Assembly (NCBI GenBank): GCA_041749015.1
Contig: JBGTCD010000142.1
Span: forward strand, 1-48,178
Length of the DNA: 48,178 nucleotides
Direction: 5' to 3'
From: JBGTCD01 sp041749015
Lineage (GTDB): Bacteria; Bacteroidota; Bacteroidia; Cytophagales; Cyclobacteriaceae
The notes under the pieces are model-generated. The model made no database searches. It worked only from the letters and a program-made list of their open reading frames with translations, and was not told the DNA's origin. A program made the position numbers and the translations under genes. Of the stretch, positions 16,367 through 25,567 are shown piece by piece; the first letter of the stretch is position 1; each line of letters begins with the position of its first letter.

Positions 16367-17713
16367 TTAAGCGCCCACTAAGCCCCAAACCAGAAAACAT
16401 AAAACCACCAAAACCATCACCAATAACCCAGAAATGGCAGTGGTCACAGTAAAGTATTGATATCCTTGCTTTACGTTAAATCCACTGAATTGGGTTACCA
16501 CCCAAAAGAATGAATCATTAGCATGTGAAACTACCATCGACCCTGCCCCAAGGCTAAGGGTCAGGAAAATTAGGTCGATAGGTTGCTCAAAACCGGCTTG
16601 GATGGCAAAAGGATAAATAATTGCTGAACCAATGACCAGAGCAGAAGTACTGGAGCCCTGAGCTGATTTTAAAAGCATGGTTAATATAAATCCTGATAAT
16701 AGAATAAGAATGGGGTGCAAATTCTGCAGACTGAGGCTCTCCCCGAGGCCGGTGACCAGGGAAGTATGGCTAATGACATAGCCAAAAGCACCTCCGATGC
16801 CGGTAAGTAGTAAAATCGGAGCCGCCTGCTTGATGCCTTTTTCAATCCAGCCTTTGATTTGGGATCTTTGGTCTCTTCTTACCAGATTTAAGGATAGAAA
16901 TACTCCGACCATCAATGCTATAACCGGATTACCAAAAAGGATTAATACCTCGTAAAAAAGACCATCCAAAAGAAAATAAGAGCCCGCATTACCCAAGGCT
17001 ATGAGTACTACAGGAACGAGTACCGGAGCCAAGGCTGAAATAATTCCCAGTTCCTTACCTTCCTCCCATTCATCAGTATCAGAAATTATGGGCTCAGATT
17101 TAAACAAAAGATTTAAAATAAAGCTGACCATGATTATAGCAGGAATACCTACAAGCACCCCTAAGATTATCATCCAGCCGAGATGACTTTCAAGCCCAAA
17201 ATTACCTGCTACGGCAAGTGGCCCTGGTGTAGGGGGCACCAAAGTATGAGTGATATAAAGACCGGCTGCCAATGACATGGCTATAGCAGGTAAGGAATGA
17301 CCAGTCTTAAAAGCTATTGGTTTATTGAGTCTGGACAAAATAACATACCCTGAGTCACAGAATACAGGAATCCCAACAATTGCTCCCAATAAGCCCATAC
17401 CCGCATGGGGTGCTCGTTTACCAAAAATTTTTATGATCAAAGCAGCAATCCTGAATATGGCCCCTGTCCTTTCAAGGACAACTCCCAAAATACAACCCAG
17501 AGCTACAACTAAGCCTATGCTGCCCAATATTCGCCCAAAACCTTCCTGCATTAAAATCAGGGTATTTTTACTACCCAATCCCGACAAAAGACCCATAAGT
17601 ATGGTGCCTACAAGCAAAGCAATAAAAGGATTGACTTTCCACCTTGAAGTTGCCAAAACTACCCCCACTACCACCCCTATCAAAGTGAGGAGTGGAATGA
17701 TTAGGTCTGACAT
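16367..17713 (-). CDS. GntP-family permease (gluconate or related organic acid)
   Basis: A 448-residue, highly hydrophobic inner-membrane permease of the gluconate:H+ symporter family, with about 12-14 spans. Family segments include GMGLLGAIVGIPVFCDSGYVIL near residue 105, the loop LAAGLYITHTLVPPTPGPLAVAG near 148-170, AQGSSTSALV near 350, and SHANDSFFWV near 393. The substrate could be gluconate, another sugar acid or glycerate. It lies 23 bases downstream of a GapN-like dehydrogenase on the same strand, so the two are probably co-transcribed. That link suggests sugar-acid/triose metabolism but does not prove the substrate. Confidence 0.92.
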   Translation of the reverse strand: MSDLIIPLLTLIGVVVGVVLATSRWKVNPFIALLVGTILMGLLSGLGSKNTLILMQEGFGRILGSIGLVVALGCILGVVLERTGAIFRIAALIIKIFGKRAPHAGMGLLGAIVGIPVFCDSGYVILSRLNKPIAFKTGHSLPAIAMSLAAGLYITHTLVPPTPGPLAVAGNFGLESHLGWMIILGVLVGIPAIIMVSFILNLLFKSEPIISDTDEWEEGKELGIISALAPVLVPVVLIALGNAGSYFLLDGLFYEVLILFGNPVIALMVGVFLSLNLVRRDQRSQIKGWIEKGIKQAAPILLLTGIGGAFGYVISHTSLVTGLGESLSLQNLHPILILLSGFILTMLLKSAQGSSTSALVIGSAIIYPFAIQAGFEQPIDLIFLTLSLGAGSMVVSHANDSFFWVVTQFSGFNVKQGYQYFTVTTAISGLLVMVLVVLCFLVWGLVGA

Positions 17714-17736
17714 AATTTATGAGTTAGCTAATAGTA

Positions 17737-19356
17737 TTAGAATAAATATTCCGTAGACAAGAAGTTGGACCTTCTGCTGTTGATAATCTCTTTGAGTAAC
17801 TCCAAATTATCAGGATTTTGTTTGGCTGCCACCAAAGTCCGGATTGAAAATACCCGCAGAGCATCTGCTACAGATAAGGTGCCCTCAGCACTATCTTTTC
17901 TGCCATTAAACGGGAAAACATCAGGGCCTCTTTGACATTGGGCATTAATATTAATCCTTCCTACCTGGTTTACAAACCTGTCAAGCAGCGCACCAACCGT
18001 GGCAGGGTCTTTACCAAAAATACTGATTTGCTGTCCAAAATTGGATTCTACCACGTATGAAACAGCATCTTCTAGATTATCGTAAGGCACCACAGGAATT
18101 ACAGGCCCAAACTGTTCTTCATGGAAGACCCGCATTTTCTCATTACAAGGGTATAATAAGGCCGGATGGAAATATGTGCCTGTGGTTGACCCTCCCTCAG
18201 GGTTAATAATTTTGGCGCCATGGCTCCGGGCATCCTCCACTAGTTCAGTCAGATACTCCGTTTTTCCAGGCTCCGGCAGGGGTGTTAATCCTACCCCTGA
18301 ATCCCAGGGCATGCCTGGTTTGAGAGCCTCAACCACTACGGATAGTTTTTTCAAAAAATCATCCGCACTCTTTCTGGGTACAAAAATTATTTTTAACGCC
18401 GTACATCGCTGCCCATTAAATGACAAGGAACCGGTGGCTACCTCGCTCACTGCCAAGTCCATATCGGCATCGGGTAGGATGATCGCTGGATTTTTGGCAT
18501 CCAAACCTAAGATCGCTCTTAGCCGGTGAGGCTTTGGGTGAAGTTTTTTCAGATCACTGGCGCCTCTATTGGTCCCGATAAAAGCAAAAACATCAATTTT
18601 CCCAGTTTCCATAAGGGCTCCTACGGTATCCCTGCCCCTTCCGTAGATGATGTTGATTACCCCCGGGGGGAAGCTCTCCTGAAAAGCTTTAAGAAGCGGT
18701 CTGATTAGCAATACCCCATATTTTGCAGGTTTGAAAATCACCGTATTACCCATAATTAATGCAGGAATAAGGGTGCTGAAGGTCTCATTCAATGGATAAT
18801 TATAGGGTCCCATACATAGGGATACCCCCAATGGTACTCTCCTGATTTGAGCAATAATTCCTTGCTCTGATTCAAATTTATTAGAACGGTTATCCAGGTC
18901 TTTTAGGGCATTAATGGTATCTACTATATAATCACAGGTACGGTCAAATTCCTTTTCACTGTCTTTGAGTGTTTTGCCAATTTCCCACATCAATAATTTC
19001 ACCACGGTGTCCCGCTCCTGCCTCATGGCCTCCAGGAACTTTTCTATATGACCAATGCGGTTGCCTACGGGCATGGTTGGCCAAACACCGGTACCCAGAT
19101 CATAGGCTTTAACTGCCGCATCAAGCGCCTGTAGGGCTGCCGCGGAATCAAGCAGCGGGGTACTTCCGATCACCTGCTGCTCCAGTTGACCATTAGCCCT
19201 AAAACAAATTGGCGAGCGGACTTCGCTTAAAGGCCCCTCCCAATTTCGCAATTCTCCATTGATAAGGTATTCTCTTTGTTCAATTTTACCATCTAAAATA
19301 AAATTTTCAGGAACCTCATTTGGTGCTGGAAATAGTTTATCTAAAGTTAAAGTCAT
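17737..19356 (-). CDS. gapN: NADP-dependent glyceraldehyde-3-phosphate dehydrogenase (GapN-type ALDH)
   Basis: A 539-residue aldehyde dehydrogenase with the features of the non-phosphorylating GAPDH subgroup, which oxidises glyceraldehyde-3-phosphate straight to 3-phosphoglycerate and yields NADPH. The catalytic cysteine lies in SLSFNGQRCTALKIIF, the GapN-type signature. The general-base motif, LGLDAKNPAIIL, and the cofactor region PYNYPLNETFSTLIPALIMG are also present. I start at ATG 19356 (MTLTLDKLFP), since the eight residues upstream in the open frame are an unlikely extension. The C-terminal tail continues past the usual end with RRSNFLSTEYLF. It is probably co-transcribed with the GntP permease. 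Confidence 0.88.
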   Translation of the reverse strand: MTLTLDKLFPAPNEVPENFILDGKIEQREYLINGELRNWEGPLSEVRSPICFRANGQLEQQVIGSTPLLDSAAALQALDAAVKAYDLGTGVWPTMPVGNRIGHIEKFLEAMRQERDTVVKLLMWEIGKTLKDSEKEFDRTCDYIVDTINALKDLDNRSNKFESEQGIIAQIRRVPLGVSLCMGPYNYPLNETFSTLIPALIMGNTVIFKPAKYGVLLIRPLLKAFQESFPPGVINIIYGRGRDTVGALMETGKIDVFAFIGTNRGASDLKKLHPKPHRLRAILGLDAKNPAIILPDADMDLAVSEVATGSLSFNGQRCTALKIIFVPRKSADDFLKKLSVVVEALKPGMPWDSGVGLTPLPEPGKTEYLTELVEDARSHGAKIINPEGGSTTGTYFHPALLYPCNEKMRVFHEEQFGPVIPVVPYDNLEDAVSYVVESNFGQQISIFGKDPATVGALLDRFVNQVGRININAQCQRGPDVFPFNGRKDSAEGTLSVADALRVFSIRTLVAAKQNPDNLELLKEIINSRRSNFLSTEYLF

Positions 19357-19380
19357 CTGGAAATAAATTAAAAATACCAA

Positions 19381-20091
19381 AAATCAAATTTAAGTATTGA
19401 CGCTGATAAAATCCTTATGTTCTAAAATTTATTGGTTAGGGAATCAGCTTAGTTTGGTCCATTCATCTTTATCAAAATGTTCCAGAAATAAACTAATTGT
19501 TAAAAATTCCGATGAGGAAGATATAAAAGTTCAATAAGTCTTAATAGTGGATTTACAAGGAGGAAATGGGAGAAGATTAAGTTTGGAACATGCAAAATAT
19601 CCTCCTGCAACCTACCCCTCAGACCTTCTCATCGGGCCACAGGATATTTCTCACTAAATTATATGGCGCGGGTTTAATTTTAATGATATCCCTGGTAGTT
19701 ACCTCTCCCAAAGGAGCTATTGTAAAATTGGTAAATCAGTCCAACGCCCCATTCCTGGTTTTCATCCATTTCCGCTGCACAGCGGGCATTTTTTGCTTCA
19801 TCAAGCACATAGATAGGAATACCATGTATATTAGCAAAATAGACGACAACCGCCAGGATAGCAACGACGAAACAGGGCTTGATACAGATCAATTATTTTT
19901 GCGGTCCAAATTTCTCGATTCAAATTTGCAGGCTGGCGGCATCATCCGCAACGTTTCAATATTAACAAACCTTTAACCTTTTGTTTGGTCAGTATTATTT
20001 TTTAAATTCCAGTCGATAATTTTCAATTTTAAGTTCTCCCAAGCAACCTCAAGGTAATTTTTCCATTAATTTTACCGGTGATTTTTTTAAG
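19381..20091. other. 711-base gap holding only a decayed gene fragment
   Basis: No intact gene was found. A recognisable remnant lies at 19680-19892 on the minus strand. The plus-strand frame at 19590-19976 crosses it antisense and has no family-like features. The rest looks like decayed or non-coding DNA, with no clear -7 element near the GT2 start. Confidence 0.6.
19680..19892 (-). pseudogene. N-terminal remnant of an ArnT/PMT-like GT-C glycosyltransferase
   Basis: The 70-residue frame has a hydrophobic span (CFVVAILAVVVYFANI) and then HGIPIYVLDEAKNARCAAEM. This is a close fit to the conserved first periplasmic loop of lipid-linked-sugar transferases (typically IPIYILDEAKNAxxAREM). The family continues with a long acceptor region and about ten spans, over 450 residues. 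Here the reading frame ends shortly after NQEWGVGLIYQFYN, and stops appear in all frames. It opens with TTG and is preceded by a stop. It is divergent from the GT2/UPF0104 pair, the usual functional partners of such enzymes. I infer a dead relic of a third gene of that pathway. Confidence 0.65.
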
Positions 20092-21069
20092 ATGAAAGAG
20101 CCAGAATTATCAGTAGTAGTTACATTATTAAATGAAGAGGATAATATCCAGCCGCTTCTTCACGCCATTAAAGCGGCGCTCAATAATTTTTCCTATGAAA
20201 TCATCCTGGTAGATGATGGTTCAACTGATAAAACCGTCAGCAGAATAATAGAATATGGTGATGAGTATGTAAAGCTGGTAAGGTTTTGGAAAAATTATGG
20301 GCAAACCGCAGCAATGGCTGCCGGAATAGACCATGCTACCGGAAAATATATAGTCACCATGGATGGTGACCTCCAAAATGACCCACAGGATATCCCTGCC
20401 ATGCATAAAAAGTTAAAAAATGAGGGATGGGATGTGGTAGCGGGATTTCGCAAAAACCGAAAAGATGGAATATTTCTGAGAAAAATTCCCAGCAAAATCG
20501 CTAATAAGCTCATTAGACAATTAACCGGGGTAAAAATCCATGACTATGGATGTACCTTAAAGATCTTTGATGCCCGGATTGCCAAGGGATTGGGCTTATA
20601 TGGTGAGCTGCACAGATTTATTCCTGTTCTGGCCAAACTGGAAGGGGCCAAAATTACCGAAATGGTGGTCAACCACAAACCCAGAATCCATGGCAAATCC
20701 AAGTATGGTATAGGCCGGACGGTGCGTGTCATGAGTGATTTGCTTTTGATGTTATTTTTTCAAAAGTACTTTCAGAGGCCTATCCATTTTTTTGGGCCTA
20801 TTGGATTTCTATTTTTATTCATCGGTAGCGCTGCAGGCACCTATCTTTTAATTCTTAAAATCTTAGGCGAAGATATTTGGGGTAGGCCATTACTCCTGGT
20901 AAGCGTCACACTAATCCTTGCCGGAATTCAGTTTCTAACATTCGGCCTGATTGCAGAATTGATTATGAGGACTTATTTTGAGTCACAAAAAAAGAAAACC
21001 TACCGAATAAAAGAAATCATCCTTGGACAAAAAAAGCAATCTTCAAAGGCTGTGGAAGCCTGGCCTTAA
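20092..21069 (+). CDS. GT2 glycosyltransferase, polyprenyl-phosphate sugar synthase type
   Basis: A 325-residue membrane-attached family 2 glycosyltransferase. The catalytic part shows SVVVTLLNEEDNIQPLLHAI, LVDDGSTDKTVS near residues 40-50, and the metal-binding MDGDLQNDPQDIP near 91-103, followed by RKNRKDG and GCTLKIFDARI. Two C-terminal spans (about 230-255 and 268-290) anchor it, as in DPM1/GtrB/ArnC proteins, which load a sugar onto undecaprenyl phosphate. The gene overlaps the next by 47 bases. Which sugar is transferred cannot be told. Confidence 0.92.
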   Translation: MKEPELSVVVTLLNEEDNIQPLLHAIKAALNNFSYEIILVDDGSTDKTVSRIIEYGDEYVKLVRFWKNYGQTAAMAAGIDHATGKYIVTMDGDLQNDPQDIPAMHKKLKNEGWDVVAGFRKNRKDGIFLRKIPSKIANKLIRQLTGVKIHDYGCTLKIFDARIAKGLGLYGELHRFIPVLAKLEGAKITEMVVNHKPRIHGKSKYGIGRTVRVMSDLLLMLFFQKYFQRPIHFFGPIGFLFLFIGSAAGTYLLILKILGEDIWGRPLLLVSVTLILAGIQFLTFGLIAELIMRTYFESQKKKTYRIKEIILGQKKQSSKAVEAWP

Positions 21070-21901
21070 GGTTTTACTCAGTGCTCTTGCACTTTTTATT
21101 GTATTCCGAAAAACGGGTATCGAACCTTTAATAGATGTTTTGTCGAAAGCGAACCTCCTTTGGTTTATCATAGCCCTTGTTTTTTTTAATTTCTCCAAAA
21201 TTCTAAGCTCATTACGCCTTAACCTATTTTTTAAGGCAATAGGATTAAATCTTACCGAAATCTTTAACCTTAGATTATACTATGTAGGAATGTTTTACAA
21301 CCTATTCCTTCCCGGAGGTATTGGAGGAGATGCCTACAAATTATTCTATCTTAAAAATAAATTTGACCATTCCGGGAAGCAGCTCTTTCATAGCATATTT
21401 CTTGACAGGCTTACCGGATTGGCTGGTCTCATTTTTCTTATGCTCGGTATGGTGGTATTTTCCAGGCATATTTTCAACCAACTGCCAAATTGGGTTTCAA
21501 TTGTAGTAGTTGTAGCTACGATTCTGGTTTACCCCTTGCTGTGGTTATTTTTAAAAGTCTTCTATAAAAAATTTCTTAATGTATTCTGGATGACCAACCT
21601 TCAGGGCCTTTTAGTCCAGGCCTTGCAGGTTGTTGCTGCATATTTTCTTTTGAGTAGTATTGGAGTTACCACGGCCTGGATTGATTACCTGATTTTATTT
21701 CTAGCCTCATCAGTAATTACTATTATACCATTCACCATAGGTGGCCTGGGGGCAAGGGAGCTGGTTTTTATTATAGCAGCCCAATGGACTATGGCCATAG
21801 AAGAATTGGCAGTAAGCCTGGGGCTTCTTTTTTTTATTATTACTGCAATAAGCTCATTATCAGGGGTCTTTATAAAAATTCCACCTCAAAAAAAAGCATA
21901 G
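21023..21901 (+). CDS. UPF0104/LPG-synthase-TM-like membrane protein
   Basis: A 292-residue polytopic membrane protein of the lysylphosphatidylglycerol synthase TM / AglD-like family (UPF0104), without a catalytic domain. It has about eight spans and the family features LRLYYVGMFYNLFLPGGIGGDAYKLFYL near residue 83 and TIGGLGARELVFIIAA near 236. The start TTG at 21023 lies inside the GT2 gene, 47 bases before its stop. The upstream frame has no better start, so the two are probably coupled. Members are thought to flip or handle lipid-linked sugars; this is inferred from context and not proven. Confidence 0.82.
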   Translation: MDKKSNLQRLWKPGLKVLLSALALFIVFRKTGIEPLIDVLSKANLLWFIIALVFFNFSKILSSLRLNLFFKAIGLNLTEIFNLRLYYVGMFYNLFLPGGIGGDAYKLFYLKNKFDHSGKQLFHSIFLDRLTGLAGLIFLMLGMVVFSRHIFNQLPNWVSIVVVVATILVYPLLWLFLKVFYKKFLNVFWMTNLQGLLVQALQVVAAYFLLSSIGVTTAWIDYLILFLASSVITIIPFTIGGLGARELVFIIAAQWTMAIEELAVSLGLLFFIITAISSLSGVFIKIPPQKKA

Positions 21902-21907
21902 AAAAAT

Positions 21908-23338
21908 TTACCTTACAATATTTACCTTGAGCATATTAGCGCGTTCTTTAGCATGGATCGGCATACTTCCAATACTAATAAAGATATCTCCTTTTTTCAC
22001 GTGGCCTTCCTTTTTCAATATCTCACCAATGTCAGAGATGGTTTCATCAGTTGAATTATCCTTGTTGTAAAAATAAGCCCTTACACCCCAGATGAGGTTC
22101 ATCGTATTTAGGAAGGGTTTATTCCCGGTAAAAATAAAAATATCCGCTTTGGGGCGGTGTTTGGAAATTTGAAAAGCCGTATATCCTGATGAGGTCATCC
22201 CTACAATAGCCTTTGCTCTGGAAGTTTCTGCCAGGCGGCAGGCGCTGAGTACCAGGTTGTCGTTATAAAAGAGGGGATCGTTCTCATCCAAAACCTCATT
22301 CTTATGATAAATATTAGCATTGGCCTCTACAGAAGTAATGGTGCGCACCATGCTTTTAACCACTTCTTCCGGATAGGCCCCGGCAGCTGTCTCAGCCGAA
22401 AGCATCAGGGTATCGGCCCCATCCATCACGGCATTGGCCACATCGTTGGTTTCTGCCCTGGTAGGTCTGGGGTTCTCGATCATGCTCTCCATCATTTGGG
22501 TAGCAATGATCACTGGTTTGGCCTTTAAATTGCATTTCTCAACAAGCATTTTTTGCACCATGGGTACCTCTTCCATGACAATTTCAACTCCCAGGTCACC
22601 GCGCGCCACCATCACCGCATCTGTGACGTCAATTATCTCATCAATATTTTCCAGGGCCTCAGGCTTTTCGATCTTCGCTACGATTCTGGTCATTTTTCCC
22701 TTTTTCTGGATTCGGTCACGCAGATAAATGATATCCATTGGTTTGCGCACAAAGGATAGAGCCACCCATTCTACATCATTTTCCAACCCAAACTCAAGAT
22801 CCGCAATGTCCTTTTCGGTAAGCGAGGGTGCGGAAACTTTACTCATTGGAAGATTAATCCCCTTCCTGGATTTTAAAATCCCCCCATAGATCACTGTAGT
22901 AATCACTTCTTTGCCTTTCACCGTCTTCACCTTAAGTTCGATATTGCCATCATCGATTAATATAGTATCACCGGCTTTCACATCATCGGGCAATCCTTCA
23001 TAAGAAGTGGATGCCATTTTGCTATTGCCTTCCATCTCAACAGTGGTGATGATAAATTCCTGTCCTTCTTTAATTTCGACATCAGGAGCCATCATATTGA
23101 CCCTGATTTTTGGGCCTTGCAAATCCTGAAGAAGGCAAATATGGGTGCCCATTTCTTTATTGATATCCCGCACGTGCTTAATGACTTTTTTATGGTCCTC
23201 ATGGGTGCCATGCGAAAAATTGAGCCTGAATATATCTGTCCCAGCCATTACAAGCTTTTGGAGCATCTCCTTTGAGCTTGAAGCCGGTCCTACTGTGGCT
23301 ATTATTTTAGTTTTATTAAAAAATTGAGGTCCTTTCAT
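21908..23338 (-). CDS. pyk: Pyruvate kinase
   Basis: A complete 476-residue pyruvate kinase, which turns phosphoenolpyruvate and ADP into pyruvate and ATP. The sequence shows TKIIATVGPASSS and GTDIFRLNFSHGTHEDH at the N-terminus. The active-site region contains IVAKIEKPEAL, ARGDLGVE and ATQMMESMIENPRPTRAETNDVANAV, followed by the regulatory C-terminal domain. Both ends fit the family. It faces the UPF0104 gene tail to tail with six bases between. Confidence 0.97.
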   Translation of the reverse strand: MKGPQFFNKTKIIATVGPASSSKEMLQKLVMAGTDIFRLNFSHGTHEDHKKVIKHVRDINKEMGTHICLLQDLQGPKIRVNMMAPDVEIKEGQEFIITTVEMEGNSKMASTSYEGLPDDVKAGDTILIDDGNIELKVKTVKGKEVITTVIYGGILKSRKGINLPMSKVSAPSLTEKDIADLEFGLENDVEWVALSFVRKPMDIIYLRDRIQKKGKMTRIVAKIEKPEALENIDEIIDVTDAVMVARGDLGVEIVMEEVPMVQKMLVEKCNLKAKPVIIATQMMESMIENPRPTRAETNDVANAVMDGADTLMLSAETAAGAYPEEVVKSMVRTITSVEANANIYHKNEVLDENDPLFYNDNLVLSACRLAETSRAKAIVGMTSSGYTAFQISKHRPKADIFIFTGNKPFLNTMNLIWGVRAYFYNKDNSTDETISDIGEILKKEGHVKKGDIFISIGSMPIHAKERANMLKVNIVR

Positions 23339-23478
23339 TTTTGATTTCTTTTAATTGATGCAGGCCCAGCATTTAATCCTGAGGGTACTGATTAGTTTGT
23401 AAAATTATCAGATTCTTCTTTTAAAGTAAAAACAGGAGGTTATAATATCTGAATTAGATTGGTGCTTTTCCAACGCTT

Positions 23479-23913
23479 TTAGAAAATGAGGTTTTCCCGG
23501 GACTTCAGCTTTTCCACCGCCACAGGTAATACATATTCTATCAAACTGACCTGTTTTAACAAAATTTCCGGTTTTGGAGTTTGGTAAAAAAAAGCTTCAC
23601 CGTGTATCATAAACAGGTAGTCAAATCTATTGAGCTCAGGGATAAAATAAGCATTTACCTCATCCTGTGTTCCAACTGCTTTATTCTTAAAGAGTCGCAA
23701 TTTAATATTCTCTGACTCATAAAGGTAATTTAAGATGGTTATGTTTTTGTTATTTTTAAATTCAATGGAATAATCATCTGCTCTTTTCAAGGCTATTTTC
23801 AAAACATTGTTGATACTCCAGGCGAGCTTAAACTCCTTAGCAGCGGAAATAATGCCGTAAATTTTAAAGTCATAATCATAATCAACAATAAGCTTATGTT
23901 TTCTTGCGGACAT
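23479..23913 (-). CDS. IPExxxVDY-family protein
   Basis: A 144-residue protein of a Bacteroidota-specific family named after the motif IPE-x3-VDY. Here it reads YFIPELNRFDYLFMIHGE at about residues 92-109, one change from the eponymous sequence. It is soluble, mostly alpha/beta, with no signal peptide or membrane span. It is divergent from acpP and lies upstream of pyk on the same strand. Members are usually found near acpP/fabF/rnc or pyk, as here. The function is unknown. Confidence 0.85.
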   Translation of the reverse strand: MSARKHKLIVDYDYDFKIYGIISAAKEFKLAWSINNVLKIALKRADDYSIEFKNNKNITILNYLYESENIKLRLFKNKAVGTQDEVNAYFIPELNRFDYLFMIHGEAFFYQTPKPEILLKQVSLIEYVLPVAVEKLKSRENLIF

Positions 23914-23990
23914 GTATCCCTATTCTTAACTTGTGGAAAATCCTAACTGGCAGTACAAATTTATCAGTTAGGCAGGGAATGAAAAAATAG

Positions 23991-24022
23991 TTTGACATTA
24001 TTACCTGAAATATATTTCTTTG
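23991..24022 (+). promoter_or_regulatory. Candidate acpP promoter
   Basis: TTTG at 23991-23994 (-33-like) is followed after 20 bases by TTTCTTTG at 24015-24022, one base from TAnnTTTG. The acpP ATG follows 27 bases later. The spacing fits Bacteroidota promoters. Confidence 0.5.
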
Positions 24023-24049
24023 CACAGTATTTAACTAAATTTTGAGAAC

Positions 24050-24286
24050 ATGTCTGAAATAGCACAAAAAGTAAAGTCAATCATCATCGATAAGTTGGGA
24101 GTAGAAGAGTCTGAGGTTACACCTGAAGCCAGCTTCACCAACGATTTGGGTGCCGATTCTTTAGATACAGTCGAACTGATCATGGAATTTGAAAAAGAAT
24201 TCAATATTTCAATTCCGGATGACCAGGCTGAGAACATTGCAACAGTAGGTCAAGCTATTTCTTATCTGGAAGAGAACGTAAAGTAA
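24050..24286 (+). CDS. acpP: Acyl carrier protein
   Basis: A 78-residue acidic four-helix acyl carrier protein. The serine of GADSLDTVELIMEFE (about residue 37) carries the phosphopantetheine arm that holds growing acyl chains in fatty-acid synthesis. The length and charge fit exactly. It is followed 25 bases later by fabF and then rnc, the common bacterial order. Confidence 0.98.
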   Translation: MSEIAQKVKSIIIDKLGVEESEVTPEASFTNDLGADSLDTVELIMEFEKEFNISIPDDQAENIATVGQAISYLEENVK

Positions 24287-24311
24287 ACAGGGTTTTTCCC
24301 AATTCTCATCT

Positions 24312-25565
24312 ATGCAATTACGTAGAGTTGTCGTCACCGGATTAGGCGCACTTACTCCCATTGGTAATAATGTTTCTGATTTTTGGAAAGGTTTATCAAA
24401 TGGTGTTAGTGGAGCTGCCCCTATTACACAATTTGACGCTTCCAAATTCAGGACCCAATTCGCATGCGAATTAAAGGGGCTGGATGTGGAGTCTTTTATT
24501 GATCGAAAGGAAGCCAGAAGGATGGATCCTTTCGCTCAATATGCCGTAATTGTTGCAGATGAAGCATTTTTAGATGCAGGCCTTGACAAATACTCCTATG
24601 ACCATGATCGGGTCGGAGTCATTTGGGGCTCAGGAATTGGTGGACTCAAATCTTTCCAGGACGAGGTTAGTAATTTTGCACTTGGAGATGGCACTCCCAG
24701 GTTCAATCCTTTCTTTATACCAAAAATGATTGTTGATATAAGCGCAGGGCATATATCAATGAAATATGGTTTCAGAGGTCCTAATTTTTCAACCGTTTCT
24801 GCCTGTGCCTCTGCCACCAATGCCTTCCTTGATGCCTATAATTATATCAGATTAGGGTACATGGATGTCGCTATGGCTGGAGGATCAGAAGCTGCGGTAA
24901 CCGAAGCCGGGGTAGGTGGATTTAATGCCATGAAAGCCCTTTCCGAGCGTAATGAAAGCCCTGAAACTGCCTCCAGACCTTTTGACAAGGATAGGGATGG
25001 ATTCGTCTTGGGTGAAGGTGCGGGTGCCATGGTGCTCGAAGAGTATGAGCATGCCAGGGCCAGAGGGGCCAGAATTTATGCTGAAATTATCGGAGGAGGC
25101 ATGTCAGCCGATGCTTACCATATCACTGCTCCACACCCGGAGGGATTAGGCGCCACTAATGTGATGAAAAATGCCATCAAAGATGCCCGCATTAACCTGG
25201 AAGCTATTGATTATATCAATGTTCATGGTACTTCCACCCCACTTGGAGACATTAGTGAAACACTGGCCATCCAGAGTGTATTCGGTGACCATGCCTTTAA
25301 ACTTAACATTAGCTCCACCAAATCCATGACCGGACACCTGTTAGGTGCGGCCGGAGCCATTGAGGCTATAGCTAGCATCCTCGCCATAACCCATCAAACG
25401 GTACCGCCTACCATCAATCATTTTACCGATGATGATCGCTTTGATAGTAGACTCAATTTTACTTTCAACAAGGCTCAGAAAAGGGAGATCAACATTGCCC
25501 TGAGTAATACATTTGGTTTTGGAGGTCACAATACCTCCATTGTTCTTAGAAAACCTGAAGCCTAG
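24312..25565 (+). CDS. fabF: Beta-ketoacyl-ACP synthase II
   Basis: A complete 417-residue KAS II, which elongates acyl chains by condensing acyl-ACP with malonyl-ACP. The catalytic cysteine is in VSACASATNAF near residue 164. The two histidines are in YINVHGTSTPLGD and KSMTGHLLGAAGAIEA. The closing FGFGGHNTS motif is present, and no span or insertion is seen. It lies between acpP and rnc, with two bases before the rnc start. Confidence 0.97.
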   Translation: MQLRRVVVTGLGALTPIGNNVSDFWKGLSNGVSGAAPITQFDASKFRTQFACELKGLDVESFIDRKEARRMDPFAQYAVIVADEAFLDAGLDKYSYDHDRVGVIWGSGIGGLKSFQDEVSNFALGDGTPRFNPFFIPKMIVDISAGHISMKYGFRGPNFSTVSACASATNAFLDAYNYIRLGYMDVAMAGGSEAAVTEAGVGGFNAMKALSERNESPETASRPFDKDRDGFVLGEGAGAMVLEEYEHARARGARIYAEIIGGGMSADAYHITAPHPEGLGATNVMKNAIKDARINLEAIDYINVHGTSTPLGDISETLAIQSVFGDHAFKLNISSTKSMTGHLLGAAGAIEAIASILAITHQTVPPTINHFTDDDRFDSRLNFTFNKAQKREINIALSNTFGFGGHNTSIVLRKPEA

Positions 25566-25567
25566 TA

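Noticed and set aside
19590..19976. 128-residue plus-strand frame
   Set aside because: It crosses the remnant glycosyltransferase antisense, has no recognisable domain, and the minus-strand fragment explains its openness.
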